Assembly: GCA_025363475.1 (NCBI GenBank)
Contig: JANYDS010000012.1
Span: forward strand, 1 to 64,000
Length of the DNA: 64,000 bases
Direction of reading: 5' to 3'
Origin: Terriglobia bacterium
GTDB taxonomy: Bacteria; Acidobacteriota; Terriglobia; Bryobacterales; Bryobacteraceae
Below are positions 9,741 through 18,523 of this stretch, one piece after another (position 1 is the stretch's first letter; each line of letters begins with the position of its first letter). A program made the position numbers and the translations under genes. Below the pieces are notes generated by a model. It made no database searches and had not been told where the DNA came from. It worked only from the letters and a program-made list of their open reading frames with translations.

Positions 9741-11107
9741 GAACCCTGTTTACCAAGATTCTGCTGTGGTTTCTGCTGACGATTATCGTCACGTTCAGCG
9801 TGACTTTCTACATCTCAAGCGTGCTGATGCGGAGCCGTCAGCCGGACTTCAACCGGTTGAGCTTTGAAATGCTGGAAGCCAGGCAGGCGTGGGAGAAGCA
9901 GGGGCCGGCGGGCCTTGAGGTTTTCCTGGCCCGGTTCAAGGAAGCGACTGGCGGCGAAGGTGTGTTGACGGATGGTGCGGGGCGCGATCTGATTACAGGT
10001 CGCGACTTGTCAAAGATGATCAGCAGCGTGAGCAACCGGAGCCTGCGCATGATTCCTTTTCTGCCCTATCTGCGCCTCGAAAACGGCCGGGGGTTCACGA
10101 TGATGACCCGAAGCCGTGACTCGAAGTACCGGTTCATTGTGACCTTTCCGGAACGCGACAACGCTGCGCGCGAAGGCTGGTCAGTCGAAGTGCCTCAGCA
10201 GACCTGGTGGATGCTGGGCATTGTGGCCGTACTTTGCTATGCGCTGGCGCGACAGCTTACGTCGCCTCTGCGCAAGATGCAGAAGACGATTGAGCGCTTT
10301 GGGCGCGGCGACTTCAGCGCGCGGGTCAACTCGCGGCGAGCCGATGAACTGGGGCAACTGGGCCGCACGGTGGATCAGATGGCGGAGCGGATCGAGAGCC
10401 TGGTTAAGTCGCAACGGCGACTGCTGCAGGACATCTCGCATGAACTCCGGTCCCCTCTGGCGCGGCTGGGCGTGGCAGTGGAACTGGGGCGCGGTGGCGG
10501 CAGTTCCGCGACTGCGTTCAACCGCATCGAACGGGAAGCGGACCGGCTCAATACGCTGGTGGGAGAACTGATCCAGGTCACGCGGGCTGAGGGCGATCCT
10601 ACGGCCCTGACTACGGAACCGATGCGGCTGGATGAACTGGTCCGGGTGATTGCGGACGACGTCCATATTGAGGCCGAACGGCACCATATCGTAATCGACG
10701 TAAAGACCTGCGAAGCCGAAATGGAGGGCAACCCGGAACTGCTGCGGCGGGCGGTTGAGAACATTCTGCGCAACGCGATCCGCTACTCGCCGGATTGCGG
10801 TCGGGTGGAAGTCACGCTGCGGCGACAGGCAGATCTATACCGGGTCTCGGTGCGCGATTTCGGGGCGGGTGTTCCGGAAGACGCACTGGCCCATATCTTC
10901 GATCCTTTTTACCGGGTGGAGACGGACCGGGGACGCACCAGCGGCGGGGTAGGACTGGGCCTTGCGATTGCCAAACGCGCGGTGGATCTGCATCATGGAG
11001 TGCTGCGGGCGACGAACTCCGCACCGGGGCTTCTGGTTGAAATTGAACTGCCGGCTCCGGCTGTTATTCTGGCACCTGAACCTACGCTGGTTTCTTCAAT
11101 ATCCTGA
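9737..11107 (+). CDS. Sensor histidine kinase, CpxA-like
   Basis: A 456-residue membrane kinase. TM1 is at about residues 7-30, a periplasmic sensor region follows to about residue 155, TM2 spans about 157-172, then HAMP (RQLTSPLRKMQKTIERFGRG). The HisKA segment LQDISHELRSPLARL carries His235 and is characteristic of CpxA. The ATP-binding lid shows NILRNAIRYS, RDFGAGVPE and GVGLGLAIAKR. It overlaps the upstream regulator by four bases. CpxA-type kinases sense envelope stress, which would fit its position among envelope-related genes, but that role is inference. Its 3' end overlaps the convergent LolA-like gene by 26 bases. Confidence 0.9.
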   Translation: MRTLFTKILLWFLLTIIVTFSVTFYISSVLMRSRQPDFNRLSFEMLEARQAWEKQGPAGLEVFLARFKEATGGEGVLTDGAGRDLITGRDLSKMISSVSNRSLRMIPFLPYLRLENGRGFTMMTRSRDSKYRFIVTFPERDNAAREGWSVEVPQQTWWMLGIVAVLCYALARQLTSPLRKMQKTIERFGRGDFSARVNSRRADELGQLGRTVDQMAERIESLVKSQRRLLQDISHELRSPLARLGVAVELGRGGGSSATAFNRIEREADRLNTLVGELIQVTRAEGDPTALTTEPMRLDELVRVIADDVHIEAERHHIVIDVKTCEAEMEGNPELLRRAVENILRNAIRYSPDCGRVEVTLRRQADLYRVSVRDFGAGVPEDALAHIFDPFYRVETDRGRTSGGVGLGLAIAKRAVDLHHGVLRATNSAPGLLVEIELPAPAVILAPEPTLVSSIS

Positions 11108-11876
11108 CGCCGGGCGGCAGTTCGAACTGGCTGTCAGGCACCTGCTCATCCACAGTTACTTTGTCGGCAAACAACTGGAAAATTTTCTCGGTATCGCGCT
11201 CGCGTTCGGTTGAGAAGGGCCACATGATTCCCTTGCCCGCATCGCGATAAATGGTGTAGCGGGTGACTTCTTCACGGCGGTCGCGGATGACCGGATCAAA
11301 GTGAAAGAAGCGCTGCTTGACTGGCAGGAATGTATTGGCATTGAACCAGACGGTCATCTGTCGGTTTGCGTTGTCAAAGATCTGCACCACCTCTACGCGC
11401 TGGTTTTCAATGACGTCGGTCCCAAGATAATCGACCTCAAGACCTGGTTCATTGAAACGTTGGCGCAGGATGTAGAAAATGTCCTGCTGCGTGGTTTCCC
11501 GGTGCTGTTCGAGGCGGGCATCAGCGAACGGAGTGGCACCCTTGTAAGTGATCTCGTAAGCCTCATTCGAGGTGAGCAGAACTGTCTCTTCCTGCTTCTT
11601 GCCGAAGACCTGTTGCTGCACCATGCGCAGCTTGCCTTCAGCATTTTGCGGCAGGTATTTGGTGTAGATGCGGGTGATGGACAAACCGGTCATCTTCTGC
11701 CGGTAGAACGAATAGGCGCGACCGGTTTCGCTGCGGGTGCGCAGGTTGCGGAAGGCATCACCACCGAGGCCCTGGATGACTTTGTCGAGAATGGCTTTAC
11801 CACCGGGGCGGCCTTTCGGCGTTTGCGCCCAGGCGGCTCCGGCGGTTAGTGAGAGGGCGAAGGTCCGTCGGGTCAT
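11082..11876 (-). CDS. Secreted LolA/LolB-like protein downstream of the M16 peptidases
   Basis: A 264-residue protein with a short signal peptide (MTRRTFALSLTAGAAWA). The beta-rich body (ILDKVIQGLGGDAFRNLRT..., VEVVQIFDNANRQMTVWFNA, LPVKQRFFHFDP) resembles outer-membrane lipoprotein-sorting domains that form an open beta-barrel binding acyl chains. The Acidobacteria carry many such proteins of unknown cargo. The ATG overlaps the stop of the non-catalytic M16 gene by four bases, so all three genes are one operon. The 3' end overlaps the convergent kinase gene. Confidence 0.6.
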   Translation of the reverse strand: MTRRTFALSLTAGAAWAQTPKGRPGGKAILDKVIQGLGGDAFRNLRTRSETGRAYSFYRQKMTGLSITRIYTKYLPQNAEGKLRMVQQQVFGKKQEETVLLTSNEAYEITYKGATPFADARLEQHRETTQQDIFYILRQRFNEPGLEVDYLGTDVIENQRVEVVQIFDNANRQMTVWFNANTFLPVKQRFFHFDPVIRDRREEVTRYTIYRDAGKGIMWPFSTERERDTEKIFQLFADKVTVDEQVPDSQFELPPGVRILKKPA

Positions 11877-13312
11877 TTTTTCGCGGGCGGTTTGATCGTC
11901 AGATCGAGTTCTGTAACAGGCAGGTTGAGGGCACTAAGCGGGGTGCCGAACTCCTTCGGATTACCGATGGCGACGATGACGAATTTCGCCGGGTCAATGT
12001 ACTGTTTGGCGACGCGCAGGACATCGGCGCGGGTGACCTGCTGGATGGCTTTCTGGTACTGGAAGATGAAGTCATCGGGGTAGCCGTAATAACGGTAGGT
12101 GAGCAGGCGGCTGAGGGTCTTCGCAGGGGTATCGAAATTGAAGACGAAGCCATTTGAAACGGTGTCTTTGGCGGTTTGCAGTTCGTCGTCACTGACGGGT
12201 TCGGTCTGGATTTTTTTGACTTCGTCGAAGACGGCCTTCAGAGTTTCAGTGGTGCTGGCGGATTTGGTGCTGCCGCTGATGTCGAGGAGGCCTGGATGGT
12301 CATAATCCGCACCCCAGCCCGCGGAGATGTCGTAGGCGTAACCGAGGGCGGTGCGGACCTTCAGGAAGAGGCGGCTGTGGAAGCCTCCGCCGAGGATGCT
12401 GGACATGACTTCGAGGGCCGGATAATCCTTGTCATTGAGCACGCCGCCGAGGTGGCCGAGGGCGAAGCTGGTCTGCGTGACATCGGGTCTGGTGGCCACG
12501 CGGATGCCGTTTTTGGCTTTGTTGGTGACGGCGGGGAAGGGTGGCACCGGGGCCTGTTTTTCATTCCAGCCGGCGAAGAGTTTTTCGATTTTGGCTTTCA
12601 TTTCCGGGGCGGAGAAATCGCCCTGGATGGCGAGGATAGTGTTGGCCGGGAAGAAATAGCGTTTATAGAAAGCCACGACGTCGTCTCGGTTGATGTTATC
12701 GACGGTCGAGTATTCCATCAGCCAGCCGTAGGGGTTGTCACGACCATAGACGGCGTCTGCGAATTCGCGCTGGGTGACACTGTGCGGTTCATCATTGCGG
12801 CGGGCTATGCCGCTGCGCAACTGGAGCTTCTGGAAGTCGAGTTTGTCCTGACTGAAGGCGGGGGAAGTGAGGACGTCGTGGAAGGTGGCGAGCACTTCGT
12901 CGGTGCGTTCTTTGAGGGTGGAAAAGCGGATTGCCGCGGAGCTTTCGCCGATGCTGCTTTCGACGGTGGCGGCGATGTTTTCGAGGTCTTCGTCGATCTG
13001 GTCGGCTGGCTTTGAGGTGGTGCCGCCGCCGCGGATGAGGCCTCCGGTGATGGTGGCGAGGCCTACTTTATCGGCCGGGTCAAAGAGGTTGCCGGTGCGG
13101 ATCAGAGCGGTGCCGCGGATGGTGGGGAGTTCGTGGTTCTCGAGGAGGTAGAGCTTCATGCCGTTGGGCAGGGTAGTCTCATCGATTTTGGGGAGCTGGA
13201 ATTCGCGCAGTTTGGGGTATTTCAGGTCTTTATAAGATTGGCCGGACGGGGGCGTTCGACCTCCCTGAGCTGCTACGAGGGCTGGGATTAGGAGGGCTAA
13301 GAACATCTTCAT
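11873..13312 (-). CDS. M16-family protein lacking the zinc motif (non-catalytic partner)
   Basis: A 479-residue secreted M16-fold protein (signal MKMFLALLIPALVAA). Where an active M16 peptidase has HxxEH, this protein has GLATITGGLIRGGG, so the zinc site is missing. The C-terminal half keeps the R/Y substrate-contact elements (TALGYAYDISAGW). In the M16B group, such inactive subunits pair with a catalytic one to form a clam-shell heterodimer, as in mitochondrial processing peptidase. The start codon overlaps the stop of the catalytic partner by one base (TAATG), supporting equal expression and a heterodimer. Confidence 0.85.
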   Translation of the reverse strand: MKMFLALLIPALVAAQGGRTPPSGQSYKDLKYPKLREFQLPKIDETTLPNGMKLYLLENHELPTIRGTALIRTGNLFDPADKVGLATITGGLIRGGGTTSKPADQIDEDLENIAATVESSIGESSAAIRFSTLKERTDEVLATFHDVLTSPAFSQDKLDFQKLQLRSGIARRNDEPHSVTQREFADAVYGRDNPYGWLMEYSTVDNINRDDVVAFYKRYFFPANTILAIQGDFSAPEMKAKIEKLFAGWNEKQAPVPPFPAVTNKAKNGIRVATRPDVTQTSFALGHLGGVLNDKDYPALEVMSSILGGGFHSRLFLKVRTALGYAYDISAGWGADYDHPGLLDISGSTKSASTTETLKAVFDEVKKIQTEPVSDDELQTAKDTVSNGFVFNFDTPAKTLSRLLTYRYYGYPDDFIFQYQKAIQQVTRADVLRVAKQYIDPAKFVIVAIGNPKEFGTPLSALNLPVTELDLTIKPPAKK

Positions 13313-14820
13313 TATTTTTTGCCTTCTTCGGGCTGAATGGTCAGGGCCACGGTTTTATTTTCGGGTGTGAAATATTTGCGGGCGACGCGCTGGACGTCAT
13401 CGGTCGTTACTTTGTCGAACTCGTCGAGTTCGTTGAAAAGCTTCTTCCAGTCCCCGAAATTTGCGTGGTAGGAAGACAGCAGGCTTGCCAGGCCCGCGTT
13501 GTTATCCAGCTGCGAAATGAAGCCGGCGCGGGTGCGGGTTTTGACTCTGGCCAGGGCGGCTTCATCCACCTTTTTGTTTTGTAAATCAGCGATGATTACG
13601 TCCAGTTCCTTTTCGTTTTCGGCGGCGGTGTGGCCTGCGTTGGGGATCAGATAAAAGAAGTAGAGGTTGGCGTATTTGTTGCCAGGGAAGGAAGACTCGG
13701 CACCGGCGGCGAGGGCCAGTTTTTTGTCGCGGACCAGGTCGCGGTACATGATACTCGTTCGACCTCCGGAGAGGAGGCCGGAGATGACATCGAAAACGAC
13801 GTCATCCTTATCGTACTGACTGGGGCGGTGGTAGGCGACGAACTGAATGGGCTGCGCGGGCGAGGTGACCTGGGTACGGCGGGGGCCTTCCTGATCGGGT
13901 TCGATGGTGTGAATGGGGTCTGGCAGCGGGTGTTTGGCGAGGCGTCCAAAATACTGTTCGGCGAGGGCTTTGACGCGGGCGGGAACGACGTCGCCCACGA
14001 TGCCGATGGTGATATTGCCGGGAACGTAATAGGTGTTAAAGAACTTTTCGGCGTCTTTCACGCGGAGGTTTTCGATGTCACTGGCCCAGCCGCCGGGCAT
14101 GTTGCGGTAGGGATGGGCGGCGAAGGCGGTGGCGCCCATGGTCTCCATGAGTTTGCCTTGCGGGTCAGACTCGATTCTCATGCGGCGTTCTTCACGAACA
14201 ACATCACGTTCCTTGTAAAACTGCCGATAGACAGGGTGGAGGAAGCGGGCGGATTCGAGGTAGAACCAAAGCTCCATGCGATTGGCGGGGAAGTTGTAGT
14301 AGTAATCGGTGGAATCTTCGCCGGTGCCGGCGTTCATGCCGACGCCGCCGTTTTCCTCAATGATGCGGGGGTAGAGGTTGGGGACGACGTAGGTTTCGGC
14401 TTTTTCGATGGCGGTCTGGAGTTTGGTTTCGAGGTCTTTCAGCTTCGTCTGGTCAGAGCCGGCGCGTTTGTTTTGTTCGGCTTCGAGCTGGTCGTAGATA
14501 TGTTCGATGTCGTCGAGGATTTTCTTTTCAGCAGGCCAGTTGGTGGTGCCGATGGTGTCAGTTCCCTTAAAGGCCATGTGTTCGAACATGTGGGCGAGGC
14601 CGGTTTGGCCTTTGGGATCGTCAACGGAGCCGGCGTTTACGTAAGTGTGAAAAGAAACGACCGGGGCTTCGTGGCGTTCGAGCACGATGAAGTGCATGCC
14701 GTTGGCGAGGGTGAATTCGGTGACGCGCTTTTGAAAATCGGCGAGGCTTTGGGCCTGAAGGGTGAGGCTGGCGGCCAGAGTTAGCGCGAGGGTGAGGAGT
14801 ATGGGTTTGCGGCTGGGCAT
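13312..14820 (-). CDS. M16 zinc peptidase, catalytic subunit
   Basis: A 502-residue secreted metallopeptidase (signal MPSRKPILLTLALTLAASLTLQ). The inverted zinc motif is H77-M-F-E80-H81 in GLAHMFEHMAFKGTD; the distal glutamate is expected in VVREERRMR. Between them lies a charged, probably coiled-coil insertion (ILDDIEHIYDQLEAEQNKRA and beyond, about 50 residues) that canonical M16 enzymes lack but that I have seen in other Acidobacterial family members. The enzyme probably degrades or processes peptides in the periplasm. It is the first gene of the three-gene minus-strand operon. Confidence 0.88.
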   Translation of the reverse strand: MPSRKPILLTLALTLAASLTLQAQSLADFQKRVTEFTLANGMHFIVLERHEAPVVSFHTYVNAGSVDDPKGQTGLAHMFEHMAFKGTDTIGTTNWPAEKKILDDIEHIYDQLEAEQNKRAGSDQTKLKDLETKLQTAIEKAETYVVPNLYPRIIEENGGVGMNAGTGEDSTDYYYNFPANRMELWFYLESARFLHPVYRQFYKERDVVREERRMRIESDPQGKLMETMGATAFAAHPYRNMPGGWASDIENLRVKDAEKFFNTYYVPGNITIGIVGDVVPARVKALAEQYFGRLAKHPLPDPIHTIEPDQEGPRRTQVTSPAQPIQFVAYHRPSQYDKDDVVFDVISGLLSGGRTSIMYRDLVRDKKLALAAGAESSFPGNKYANLYFFYLIPNAGHTAAENEKELDVIIADLQNKKVDEAALARVKTRTRAGFISQLDNNAGLASLLSSYHANFGDWKKLFNELDEFDKVTTDDVQRVARKYFTPENKTVALTIQPEEGKK

Positions 14821-14893
14821 GGGTATGGCTTACTGGTTTTGACTGTTCACCAGTTTAGTTCGTTGCGTGATGTTTTGGGGTGCGATCAGGGTG

Positions 14894-15658
14894 TCAGGCG
14901 GCTTTGGGGAAGCTCTCCAGGCGGTATTTTTTGCGGTTGAAGTCATGAGTTTTGGCGAGGCGGGCATTTTGGAGGCGGGTGCGGCGCTGGAATTCGGCGG
15001 AGACGGCGGCAGCTGAAAAAACGAACCCGTCGAGGGCGGGGTCATTGGGGCGGCCTTCCATTTCATCGAATTGTTTCAATAAGATGGCGTCGTCCATGGC
15101 GGCCTGGAGTTTGGTCTGGCGCTCGGTCTGGAGGGCTTTGAGCTGGGCAATGGATTTCTCGAGGATGCGGTGGAGGCGGTGTTCGTAGATGCTGAGGTTG
15201 GCAAAATCACGGGAGTGGTCGCGGAAGGTCTGGGCGGTGGCGAGGGCGTCGTCAACCTTGTCGTCCATAGTGACGGCGTAGACGGGTTCGATCAGGCCGA
15301 GGGCGAGCATGCAGTCTTCAATGGATTTGACGCGGTTGAGGCGCCACTGGGTGTCGGCTGCGGTTTGGGCTAACTGGCGTTCTACCGGGGTTTCGGGCTT
15401 GAGGAAGGTGGTGTATTCGTGGGCGAAGATGCGGTAGAGTTCGAGGTCTTCTTCGGGCATGACTACGGTGCGTCCGGTCAGGCCGTGGCGGAGGGCGTTC
15501 AGGCAGGATTTTTGTTTACCGGCGAGGGTTTTTGGGCCGCCTTTTGGGTTGTGGGTTTGGTGGGGTGCGGGTTCGGGTTCGGGGTCAGGGCAGGGGCCGA
15601 AGGAGCCGGCGAGGAGTTCTGCGAGGCGTTTTTCTCCGTAGTCTTTTGGGTTTGGCAT
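14894..15658 (-). CDS. Hypothetical protein with ALRHGLTG motif
   Basis: A 254-residue soluble protein. After a Pro/Glu-rich start (CPDPEPEPAPHQTHNPKGG) it has the motif SCLNALRHGLTGRTVVMPEED, then an alpha-helical body (ERQLAQTAADTQWRLNRVKS, LEKSIAQLKALQTERQTKLQ) with high coiled-coil potential and a basic C-terminus. Proteins with this motif are numerous in Solibacter-like genomes, often several copies per genome, and have no known function. The repetitive occurrence hints at a mobile or domesticated gene family, but no flanking repeats were identified here. Confidence 0.65.
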   Translation of the reverse strand: MPNPKDYGEKRLAELLAGSFGPCPDPEPEPAPHQTHNPKGGPKTLAGKQKSCLNALRHGLTGRTVVMPEEDLELYRIFAHEYTTFLKPETPVERQLAQTAADTQWRLNRVKSIEDCMLALGLIEPVYAVTMDDKVDDALATAQTFRDHSRDFANLSIYEHRLHRILEKSIAQLKALQTERQTKLQAAMDDAILLKQFDEMEGRPNDPALDGFVFSAAAVSAEFQRRTRLQNARLAKTHDFNRKKYRLESFPKAA

Positions 15659-16031
15659 GGTGGTGTCCTTTTCGTGGATGTTGTACCACCTGGGCGGGCA
15701 GGATTTTTATGGTTTTTGGGGCTTTGTGTTGATTCTTTTGGGGATATTTATTTTTAGGGCGTGAACTGAAAGTCAACGGCGTCACGAATTTACACTGATT
15801 TCGGCACGGTGTCGTTCTTCTGGTGTTGTTCCCACTGGGCAGCGGGGGCTGGGGATATTCCCGTTGGCGCGGGTAGAGAGGGTCATCGCGCATGCCCGCA
15901 AGGTCGGTGTGCATTCAAAGTGCAATCGGCGAGACCTTTATTGCTGGTCGGCATCGCTATCAGGCTCGCGCACTCACGGTTGCGGCATCCCGGCTCTCAT
16001 TTGCGTCAAACTCCGAGGGCAATTGGCAAGT
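15659..16031. other. Intergenic region left of the transposon
   Basis: No convincing gene. The minus-strand open frame 15585-15914 is Pro/Lys-rich and has no family resemblance. The plus frame from 15892 runs through the transposon boundary and looks like a chance frame. The region probably holds the upstream control region of the 254-aa gene; I see no clear promoter hexamers. Confidence 0.4.
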
Positions 16032-16039
16032 TAAACAAT
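16032..16039. repeat. Target-site duplication, left copy
   Basis: The octamer TAAACAAT directly precedes the left terminal repeat and recurs at 18566-18573 directly after the right one. Eight bases is the expected duplication for IS1595 elements. Confidence 0.85.
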
Positions 16040-16067
16040 GGGTAAAAATATACTTGACGCATCAAGC
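16040..16067 (+). repeat. Left terminal inverted repeat
   Basis: Begins GGGTAAAAATATA, then C, TTGAC, G, CATCAAGC. It matches the inverted right end except for one extra G at the tip and two substitutions. The inner half contains the -35 hexamer of the transposase promoter. Confidence 0.85.
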
Positions 16068-16082
16068 TAGAAGCCCTATGAT
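16054..16082 (+). promoter_or_regulatory. Sigma70-type promoter of the transposase, apparently leaderless
   Basis: TTGACG (16054-16059), a 17-base spacer and TATGAT (16077-16082). The ATG of the transposase lies at 16089, seven bases after the -10 box, which is where transcription would start. No ribosome binding site fits in between, so the mRNA would be leaderless and expression presumably weak. Confidence 0.75.
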
Positions 16083-16088
16083 GGGTTC

Positions 16089-17048
16089 ATGGACACGCAC
16101 AACACTGAACCCAAGACATTTCTGGATGCGGTGTCCTACTTCAAGGACGCCGATAACTGCCTGAATTACCTCGCCAAGCGCCGCTGGCCGAATGGCGTTG
16201 AATGCCCTGCGTGTGGCCGCAAGGATGTTGCCTTTGTTCCGTCGCGCCGCGTGTGGCAGTGCAAGACCCGGCACCCTAAGTCTCAGTTCTCGATTAAGAC
16301 CGGGACAATTCTGGAAGACTCCCCGCTTAGCCTTGATAAGTGGCTCCCGGTTATTTGGAAAATTGGCAGCTGCAAGAACGGCGTTTCGTCCTGGGAGATC
16401 CACCGCGATCTGGGTGTTACGCAGAAGACGGCATGGTTTATGCTCCACCGGGTTCGTCTCGGAATGCAGGACACGAACGGCGGTAGGTTGTCGGGGGAAG
16501 TTGAGGCCGATGAGTCTTTCATCGGCGCAAAGTCCCGCAATATGCATGCCAGCGTCCGCGCCCGCAAAATCACCGGTCGTGGCCCTGAAGGTAAGGCAAT
16601 CGTCGCAGCGGTTTTGGAACGCGGCGGAAAGGTTCGCGCAAAAGTCATGGAGACACGCAAGAAGCGCGATCTTCAGGCGCTGGTGCGCGAACACGTAGAA
16701 CCCGGGTCCAACGTCTATACGGACGCACTGAAGTCTTATGAGGGAATGGATGAGTTCACCCATCAGGTGATCGACCACGCTGAAGCTTATGTTGACGGAG
16801 CGATCCACACGAACGGCCTTGAGAACTTCTGGAGTCTGATAAAGCGCGGCTTTCATGGAACGTACGTGAGTGTGGAACCCTTCCACCTGTTCCGCTATAT
16901 CGATGAACAGGCATTCCGTTACAACAATCGGCATGACATGAGCGATGCGGACCGATTCAGCCTTCTTTGCACTCAGATCACAGGTAAGCGCCTGACATAC
17001 GATGAACTGATTGCAAAGGAGGCCAAAAAACAGCCAGAAGCCTTCTAA
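16089..17048 (+). CDS. IS1595-family transposase
   Basis: A 319-residue transposase. N-terminal zinc ribbon with C39xxC42 and WQCKTRH (residues 57-62), the helix-turn-helix region CKNGVSSWEIHRDLGVTQKT, and a DDE catalytic core with Asp141 in VEADESFIG, Asp212 in VYTDALKSYEG and Glu245 in HTNGLENFWSL. All are diagnostic of IS1595 transposases; the enzyme cuts and joins the terminal repeats and makes 8 bp duplications. The frame is complete. The stop overlaps the convergent 60-aa gene by four bases. The ATG at 16089 sits where the promoter predicts the transcript start. Confidence 0.95.
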   Translation: MDTHNTEPKTFLDAVSYFKDADNCLNYLAKRRWPNGVECPACGRKDVAFVPSRRVWQCKTRHPKSQFSIKTGTILEDSPLSLDKWLPVIWKIGSCKNGVSSWEIHRDLGVTQKTAWFMLHRVRLGMQDTNGGRLSGEVEADESFIGAKSRNMHASVRARKITGRGPEGKAIVAAVLERGGKVRAKVMETRKKRDLQALVREHVEPGSNVYTDALKSYEGMDEFTHQVIDHAEAYVDGAIHTNGLENFWSLIKRGFHGTYVSVEPFHLFRYIDEQAFRYNNRHDMSDADRFSLLCTQITGKRLTYDELIAKEAKKQPEAF

Positions 17049-17227
17049 GCGCGAAGGTCGGGGGAAGAGGCAGATGGGGTGATCGTCTTCCGCTTCGGCC
17101 CTCGCCGTTTTGGGTTCGCCTCAACCTGTTTCCTGTACTCTGCTTCGCGGCGCTGCATCTCTTCGTGGGATACCGATAGAAACCGTCCGACAAGATTGTC
17201 GAATGCCTTGAATTCTGGTGAACTCAT
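17045..17227 (-). CDS. Small passenger protein, 60 aa, basic
   Basis: A 60-residue protein (MSSPEFKAFDNLVGRFLSVS...) with an amphipathic N-terminal helix, the segment VSHEEMQRREAEYRKQVE and a basic tail KRRGPKRKT. I recall small proteins of this pattern, often next to transposases or toxin-antitoxin loci, but cannot name a family with certainty. It is the last gene of the passenger operon, 12 bases after the DUF1828-like gene, and its end overlaps the transposase stop. It could be an antitoxin-like or DNA-binding accessory protein, or belong to the transposition machinery. Confidence 0.7.
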   Translation of the reverse strand: MSSPEFKAFDNLVGRFLSVSHEEMQRREAEYRKQVEANPKRRGPKRKTITPSASSPDLRA

Positions 17228-17239
17228 CGTAGTTACTCC

Positions 17240-18016
17240 TTACTGGACCAGCATCGATTCTCTAGCGAAATACGCCTCTCCGTTCGACGTAAAGTCAGCC
17301 AGTGAAGTGAATTGCTTATCGGCAACGTTGGTTATTCTGGCCTGATCCTTCTTGGTGAGGCCACTCTCGAAATCCTGATGGACTATCACGCTTCTGAACG
17401 GTATGCCCTTGATCTGAAATTCCCGGCACGCCAAAGCGGCCAACCTGGCCCTGGAGTCGTCCTTCACCCCGAAGAGAAAGATGTCTACGCGCAGGGTGAA
17501 CTTCCAATCCACCTCCAGATCGTCGCGCTCCTGAATCGGCATGTAGCGTGGCTGGGGGAGATACGGCGCAAGCACCGATTCAACGTAACTCCCCAACTGC
17601 TCATAGAATAGGCTCTGCACGACCTCTCTTTTGAACGCCTGCATACTGCTCACCTTGGCAATGGCCTGAGCGAACTGAAGCATATCCGTATAGATGGTCT
17701 CGTGTGCGGTGTCCATCACAAATCGGCCCCGCTCGTCTTTAATTCCATTCTCCGAAAGAATGCGATCAAGGATCTTTCTCTTGGCCGGACTGTCGATCTC
17801 GTAGGAGTAGGAAAGGCGCATCAAGGTCATGCCGTGGTCAGATAGCCTCATCGGCTTATCTCCATCGGCAAGGTCCACGAAGATGTCAACCATATCGCCG
17901 TCTTCATGGAACAGTGGCGCTATGACCTGCAAGACGCCGTGGCGCTTCTGGCGAAGATCGATGTGACCGTTGAAATCAATCTTCAGACTGGATAGAATGT
18001 CGAGTTCCGGTGCCAT
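17240..18016 (-). CDS. DUF1828/DUF1829-like passenger protein
   Basis: A 258-residue soluble protein. The N-terminal part (GDMVDIFVDLADGDKPMRLSD then HGMTLMRLSY) matches the DUF1828 pattern I know, with a strand ending in a conserved LSDxGxTL. The C-terminal half (LEVDWKFTLRVDIFLFGVKD, FQIKGIPFRSVIVHQDF) has alternating strands and acidic residues reminiscent of a nuclease-like or DUF1829 domain. The biochemical role is unknown. Starts two bases after the stop of the upstream gene, so the two are probably translationally coupled. Relatives occur on phages and mobile elements. Confidence 0.7.
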   Translation of the reverse strand: MAPELDILSSLKIDFNGHIDLRQKRHGVLQVIAPLFHEDGDMVDIFVDLADGDKPMRLSDHGMTLMRLSYSYEIDSPAKRKILDRILSENGIKDERGRFVMDTAHETIYTDMLQFAQAIAKVSSMQAFKREVVQSLFYEQLGSYVESVLAPYLPQPRYMPIQERDDLEVDWKFTLRVDIFLFGVKDDSRARLAALACREFQIKGIPFRSVIVHQDFESGLTKKDQARITNVADKQFTSLADFTSNGEAYFARESMLVQ

Positions 18017-18018
18017 AT

Positions 18019-18516
18019 CTAATTGACGAATAATCTTGGCTGCATGTTGCTCGAAAAATACTTCGCGATGTCCGCAGGGTCAAGATTGATCTCCCGCAGA
18101 AAGAACCAAAGAGCCTCTTCGTAAGAAGCATACTCCCCCGTGATCTCCGCAAACTTCTCGGCCTTCTCGCCAGCCTCTATGGCGCGGGCTGTTGCTTTGT
18201 GAATGTGAAATGCCCAATGCGGATGATCGGCATATCCGATCTTTCCATTGAAGCCACCGTGCGGTCCATTACAGCGGATCAGGACAAAATCGCCGTTGCC
18301 GTCTCTTGGGTGGTACTTAAGGCCCACGCTGAAGTTCTCCCGGAAATCTTCATTTATCCGCATGAATGCATAAAATTCGCCACTGATCCCCTCCGCTGCG
18401 AGCTTCATATCATTCCTGAGATCGGCATTGACGAGCCGAAATTCGCGGCGCGGAGCTTCGGTGATCGTCTTTCGGAACGAAATAAGGTTCGCTATCTCGC
18501 CATCGGTCAAGGCCAC
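18019..18516 (-). CDS. DUF6978-like passenger protein
   Basis: A 165-residue protein from a GTG at 18516. Conserved-looking features are the N-terminal TDGEIANLISFRK, the core FVLIRCNGPHGGFNGKIG, then HWAFHIHKATARAIEAG and AEITGEYASYEEALWFFLRE. I associate this pattern with the DUF6978 family, function unknown; a database search would confirm. The ATG at 18528 falls inside the -10 box and the TTG at 18552 inside the -35 box, so neither can be used if the promoter is real. First gene of the passenger operon; its two His residues in HIH and the RCNG..HG motif could be catalytic, but this is a guess. Confidence 0.65.
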   Translation of the reverse strand: MALTDGEIANLISFRKTITEAPRREFRLVNADLRNDMKLAAEGISGEFYAFMRINEDFRENFSVGLKYHPRDGNGDFVLIRCNGPHGGFNGKIGYADHPHWAFHIHKATARAIEAGEKAEKFAEITGEYASYEEALWFFLREINLDPADIAKYFSSNMQPRLFVN

Positions 18517-18523
18517 TCGTTGA

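Noticed and set aside
12176..13015. 279-residue plus-strand open frame inside the non-catalytic M16 gene
   Set aside because: Same kind of antisense frame with low-complexity Gly/Glu/Val/Phe composition.
13630..14784. 384-residue plus-strand open frame inside the M16 gene
   Set aside because: Antisense shadow of a high-GC gene; Gly/Val/Phe-rich composition without motifs, while the minus frame has a complete zinc peptidase.
15892..16164. Plus-strand frame spanning the left transposon boundary
   Set aside because: Crosses the terminal repeat and promoter and shows no domain; chance frame.
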